This document shows positions 7,108 to 9,213 of a DNA stretch of 9,213 nucleotides, piece by piece; positions within the stretch are counted from its first letter, which is position 1; each line of letters opens with the position of its first letter. The notes under the pieces are model-generated. The model did not search any database. It was not told where the DNA came from and saw only the letters and a list, made by a program, of their open reading frames with translations. The DNA comes from Bradyrhizobium sp. (GTDB lineage Bacteria > Pseudomonadota > Alphaproteobacteria > Rhizobiales > Xanthobacteraceae), in contig JAICIT010000061.1 of the NCBI GenBank assembly GCA_025960445.1, forward strand, positions 1-9,213, given 5' to 3'. The position numbers and the translations under genes are program-made.

Positions 7108-8694
7108 ATGAGGAATTTCCATCTCGCCGGCCGGTCTACCGTCCACACCCAGAACGCGATGGTGGCGACCTCGCATCCGTTGGCGGCGCTAACCGCGATC
7201 GAAGTCATGCGTTCGGGCGGCACCGCCGCAGACGCCGCGGTGTCCGCTTGCGCATTGCTCGGTGTCATCGAGCCGCAATCCACCGGGATCGGCGGCGATT
7301 GTTTCGCATTGGTGCAGCCAAAAGGTAACGGCAAGATCGTTGCCTATAATGGCTCGGGCCGGGCGCCGAAGGCTGCTGAACCTTCCTGGTATCTCGAGCG
7401 CAATATGCACGGGATCCCGCTGACCTCGGCCCACGCCGTTACCATTCCCGGGGCGGTCGACGCCTGGGAAACCATTCTGCGCGATCACGGCAAGTTAGGG
7501 CTCGACACCCTGCTGCAGCCCGCGATCAAGGCTGCGGAAGAGGGCTACGTCGTCAGCCCTCGCAACGCCTTTGATTGGAAAAATCAGTTCGAAAAACTGA
7601 AGAAGGGCACCAACACCGAGCGCTATCTGCTGCCGCACGGCAAAGCGGCCGTGGCGGGCGATGTGATCAGGCAGCCTGAACTCGGCAAGACGCTGCGGGC
7701 GATTGCAAAAAATGGACGCGACGCCTTTTACAAGGGGCCGATCGCTGAGGACATGGTCGACACTCTGAGGGGCATCGGCGGCCTGCATACAACCGAGGAT
7801 TTCGCGGACCATACGACCGAAACCACGGTCCCGATCGGGACCATCTATAAAGGCCATGACGTTTGGCAATGTCCGCCAAACGGTCCGGGTATCACCATGC
7901 TGGTGATGCTGAATGTGCTGTCGCGATTCGATCTGACAAAGTTTCCGGCCATGAGCGTCGAACGGTTTCATCTGGAAGCCGAAGCGGCGCGGATTGCCTA
8001 CATGATGCGCGAGCAGCACATCGGCGATCCGGCCCATGTCAATGTCGATGTCGCAAGAATTTTAACGCCGGAATTCGCCGAGGAGTACGGCGGCAAGATT
8101 CGAATGGACGGAATGCTGGACCTGCCGGTGGTGACCCCGCCGATGAATCCGTCGACCATCTACATCACTGTGGTCGACAAGGACCGCAATGTCTGTTCGT
8201 TCATCAATTCGATCGCGCACTCATTTGGTTCCGCAATCGTATCGAACAAGACCGGTATTCTGTTGCAGAATCGCGGCGGCGGTTTTCGCATTGAGCCGGG
8301 CCATCCGAACTGCATTGCGCCCGGCAAGCGGCCGTTGCACACGATCATTCCCAGCCTGGTCACGAAAAACGGTCATGCTGTGATGCCGTTTGGCGTCATG
8401 GGCGGGCAGTATCAGCCGGTCGGACAGACGCACGTTCTCACCAATATGCTCGACTATGGATGCGACGTACAGGAAGCGATCGACATGCCGCGCGGCCTGC
8501 ATTACGAGGGCGTCTATCAACTGGAAGACGGCGTTCCCTCCGCTATCGTGGATGGATTGAAGAAGCTTGGCCATCGAACCACCAGCGTGGTCAGCCCGCT
8601 CGGCGGTGGTCAGGCGATCTGGATCGACTGGCAGAAAGGCACACTGACCGGCGGTTCCGATCCGCGCAAGGATGGCTGCGCGCTCGGATACTGA
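7108..8694 (+). CDS. gamma-glutamyltransferase family Ntn hydrolase
   Basis: The family consists of proenzymes that cut themselves before a threonine, which then becomes the nucleophile for hydrolysis or transfer of gamma-glutamyl (or, in some branches, other acyl) groups. From the ATG at 7108 there are 528 residues. Near the N-terminus are VATSHPLAAL, SGGTAADAAV and EPQSTGIGGDCF, with NGSGRAP for substrate binding. The nucleophile is Thr350 in PSTIYITVVD, giving predicted chains of about 349 and 179 residues. SFGS, LLQNRGGGF and GHPN follow, and Gly432-Gly433 in VMGGQYQP would form the oxyanion hole. The sequence resembles the YwrD-like branch more than E. coli GGT, and no signal peptide is seen, so it is probably cytoplasmic. 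The open frame reaches back to a TTG at 7012, but those 32 residues are Arg-rich and unlike the family. The ribosome binding site at 7108 is weak. Substrate is uncertain: glutathione, a gamma-glutamyl amine or an acyl compound are all possible. Confidence 0.92.
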   Translation: MRNFHLAGRSTVHTQNAMVATSHPLAALTAIEVMRSGGTAADAAVSACALLGVIEPQSTGIGGDCFALVQPKGNGKIVAYNGSGRAPKAAEPSWYLERNMHGIPLTSAHAVTIPGAVDAWETILRDHGKLGLDTLLQPAIKAAEEGYVVSPRNAFDWKNQFEKLKKGTNTERYLLPHGKAAVAGDVIRQPELGKTLRAIAKNGRDAFYKGPIAEDMVDTLRGIGGLHTTEDFADHTTETTVPIGTIYKGHDVWQCPPNGPGITMLVMLNVLSRFDLTKFPAMSVERFHLEAEAARIAYMMREQHIGDPAHVNVDVARILTPEFAEEYGGKIRMDGMLDLPVVTPPMNPSTIYITVVDKDRNVCSFINSIAHSFGSAIVSNKTGILLQNRGGGFRIEPGHPNCIAPGKRPLHTIIPSLVTKNGHAVMPFGVMGGQYQPVGQTHVLTNMLDYGCDVQEAIDMPRGLHYEGVYQLEDGVPSAIVDGLKKLGHRTTSVVSPLGGGQAIWIDWQKGTLTGGSDPRKDGCALGY

Positions 8695-8772
8695 GCGCGA
8701 CGTGCATGAGCGAGAAGGATCGCGGAGATCGTTGCTGATCACAGCGTGAGCTTCACCTCTGTCAAAAATTCT

Positions 8773-8798
8773 GGAACGCAGCCGGTGTCCCGGGCATT
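8773..8798 (+). promoter_or_regulatory. candidate EcfG/RpoE2-type promoter
   Basis: GGAAC at 8773-8777 is followed after 19 bases by TT at 8797-8798 (as CATT), within the reported GGAAC-N18/19-TT pattern but without the preferred G before TT. The predicted transcript would start near 8805, directly before the strong ribosome binding site at 8808-8816. The layout is the same as at 5481-5528. It is a weaker match than that one. Confidence 0.42.
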
Positions 8799-8819
8799 GA
8801 CCTCCACGGGAGGAGGACC

Positions 8820-9041
8820 GTGCCGATTTTTCATTTTGATATTGCCGACGGCGTTCGGCTTGAGGATCCGGTTGGGCTCGATTGCAAAAGCGAGCATGAG
8901 GCCAAGCAAACCGCCGACTTGATCGCGCGGCAGATCGCGATCGATCTCGATCCTGACGGTGAGGACCGCGCCGTGGTTGTGATCAATGAAGCCGGTTTCG
9001 AAATCTACAAGGCGCCGGTCAGGGTTTGGCCGCTTCGCTGA
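8820..9041 (+). CDS. DUF6894-type small protein (73 aa)
   Basis: The protein begins MPIFHFDIADGVRLEDPVG and continues with a helix (SEHEAKQTADLIARQIA), an acidic turn (LDPDGED) and two strands (RAVVVINEAGFEIYKAPV). This is the compact strand-strand-helix-strand-strand pattern of the short alphaproteobacterial proteins that start MPxxxFxxxDG, which I place with DUF6894. No function is known for that group. The start is GTG at 8820, preceded by GGAGG at 8809-8813 with a 6-base spacer, one of the best ribosome binding sites in the window. It has no membrane segment or signal peptide and is probably soluble. It lies 125 bases after the Ntn hydrolase gene, has its own candidate stress promoter, and is followed by an intrinsic terminator, so it is probably a single-gene unit. 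Confidence 0.85.
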   Translation: MPIFHFDIADGVRLEDPVGLDCKSEHEAKQTADLIARQIAIDLDPDGEDRAVVVINEAGFEIYKAPVRVWPLR

Positions 9042-9062
9042 TCCTCCTGCGACTCTCATTGC

Positions 9063-9090
9063 CGCGACGCTTGAGTCGCGTTCCTTTTTT
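9063..9090 (+). terminator. Rho-independent terminator
   Basis: CGCGAC at 9063-9068 pairs exactly with GTCGCG at 9075-9080 around a 6-base loop, followed by TTCC and a run of six T (9085-9090). It lies 21 bases after the stop codon of the small gene at 8820-9041 and would end that transcript, plus any readthrough from the Ntn hydrolase gene. Confidence 0.78.
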
Positions 9091-9139
9091 GAAACCCGGT
9101 CGCTCCAGAAGCGAGTTCGGTTGGTTGTACGATCTGCTC

Positions 9140-9164
9140 GGAACAACAGCTACGTATCCTTGTT
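9140..9164 (+). promoter_or_regulatory. candidate EcfG/RpoE2-type promoter for a gene beyond the window
   Basis: GGAAC at 9140-9144 is followed after 18 bases by TT at 9163-9164 (as TGTT), fitting the GGAAC-N18-TT pattern with one departure from CGTT. It lies after the intrinsic terminator. The window ends in GGCGGAG (9207-9213), which could be a ribosome binding site, so a plus-strand gene probably starts within some ten bases of the end. Confidence 0.38.
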
Positions 9165-9165
9165 A

Positions 9166-9191
9166 GGCCGCAGGGCGCGCAACGTGCGGCC
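9166..9191 (+). repeat. inverted repeat in a putative leader
   Basis: GGCCGCA at 9166-9172 pairs exactly with TGCGGCC at 9185-9191 around a 12-base G/C-rich centre. It begins two bases after the candidate promoter's TT and would form a hairpin at or near the 5' end of that transcript, or an operator overlapping the start site. No T-run follows, so it is not a standard terminator. Confidence 0.4.
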
Positions 9192-9213
9192 AGCGGACAA
9201 ACTACCGGCGGAG

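Overview
The window looks like chromosomal DNA of an alphaproteobacterium of the Bradyrhizobium/Rhodopseudomonas type. I infer this from the high G+C, the near-canonical alphaproteobacterial HemE, the SlyX protein ending in PPPHY, small proteins of types common in Rhizobiales, and GGAAC-N16/17-NNTT motifs like the promoters read by the alphaproteobacterial general stress sigma factor (EcfG/RpoE2). No mobile element, tRNA, rRNA or CRISPR array was seen.

Layout. Positions 1-477 hold an AT-rich segment and one small unknown helical protein (96-287). Next, on the plus strand, come a GMC-family FAD oxidoreductase (478-2100) and a divergent hydroxymethylbilane synthase, hemC (2196-3179). hemC converges on an EamA/DMT-type ten-helix exporter (3191-4108, minus). 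Upstream of that, also on the minus strand, is uroporphyrinogen decarboxylase, hemE (4252-5298, or to 5370 with another start). Divergent from hemE is a possible stress unit: an EcfG-like promoter (5481-5505), a 73-residue polar protein (5528-5749) and, 41 bases on, a 44-residue single-pass membrane protein (5791-5925) that is easily missed because of its size. These converge on a minus-strand pair, trhO (tRNA U34 hydroxylase, 6145-6912) and slyX (5946-6167), whose reading frames overlap by 23 bases. Divergent from trhO is a gamma-glutamyltransferase-like Ntn hydrolase (7108-8694). The window ends with a DUF6894-type small protein (8820-9041) behind a second EcfG-like motif, an intrinsic terminator (9063-9090), and a third EcfG-like motif with a leader hairpin that probably serves a gene starting just past the end.

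How the genes relate. Most are ordinary housekeeping or accessory genes in short independent units. Two belong to tetrapyrrole synthesis (hemC: porphobilinogen to hydroxymethylbilane; hemE: uroporphyrinogen III to coproporphyrinogen III), but they are convergent, separated by an exporter, and lack hemD and hemJ-rho as neighbours. The HemC has unusual substitutions and an insertion. The points most worth following are the possible stress-controlled small-protein pair, the repeated EcfG-like motifs directly before ribosome binding sites, and the atypical HemC. No large new system is evident.
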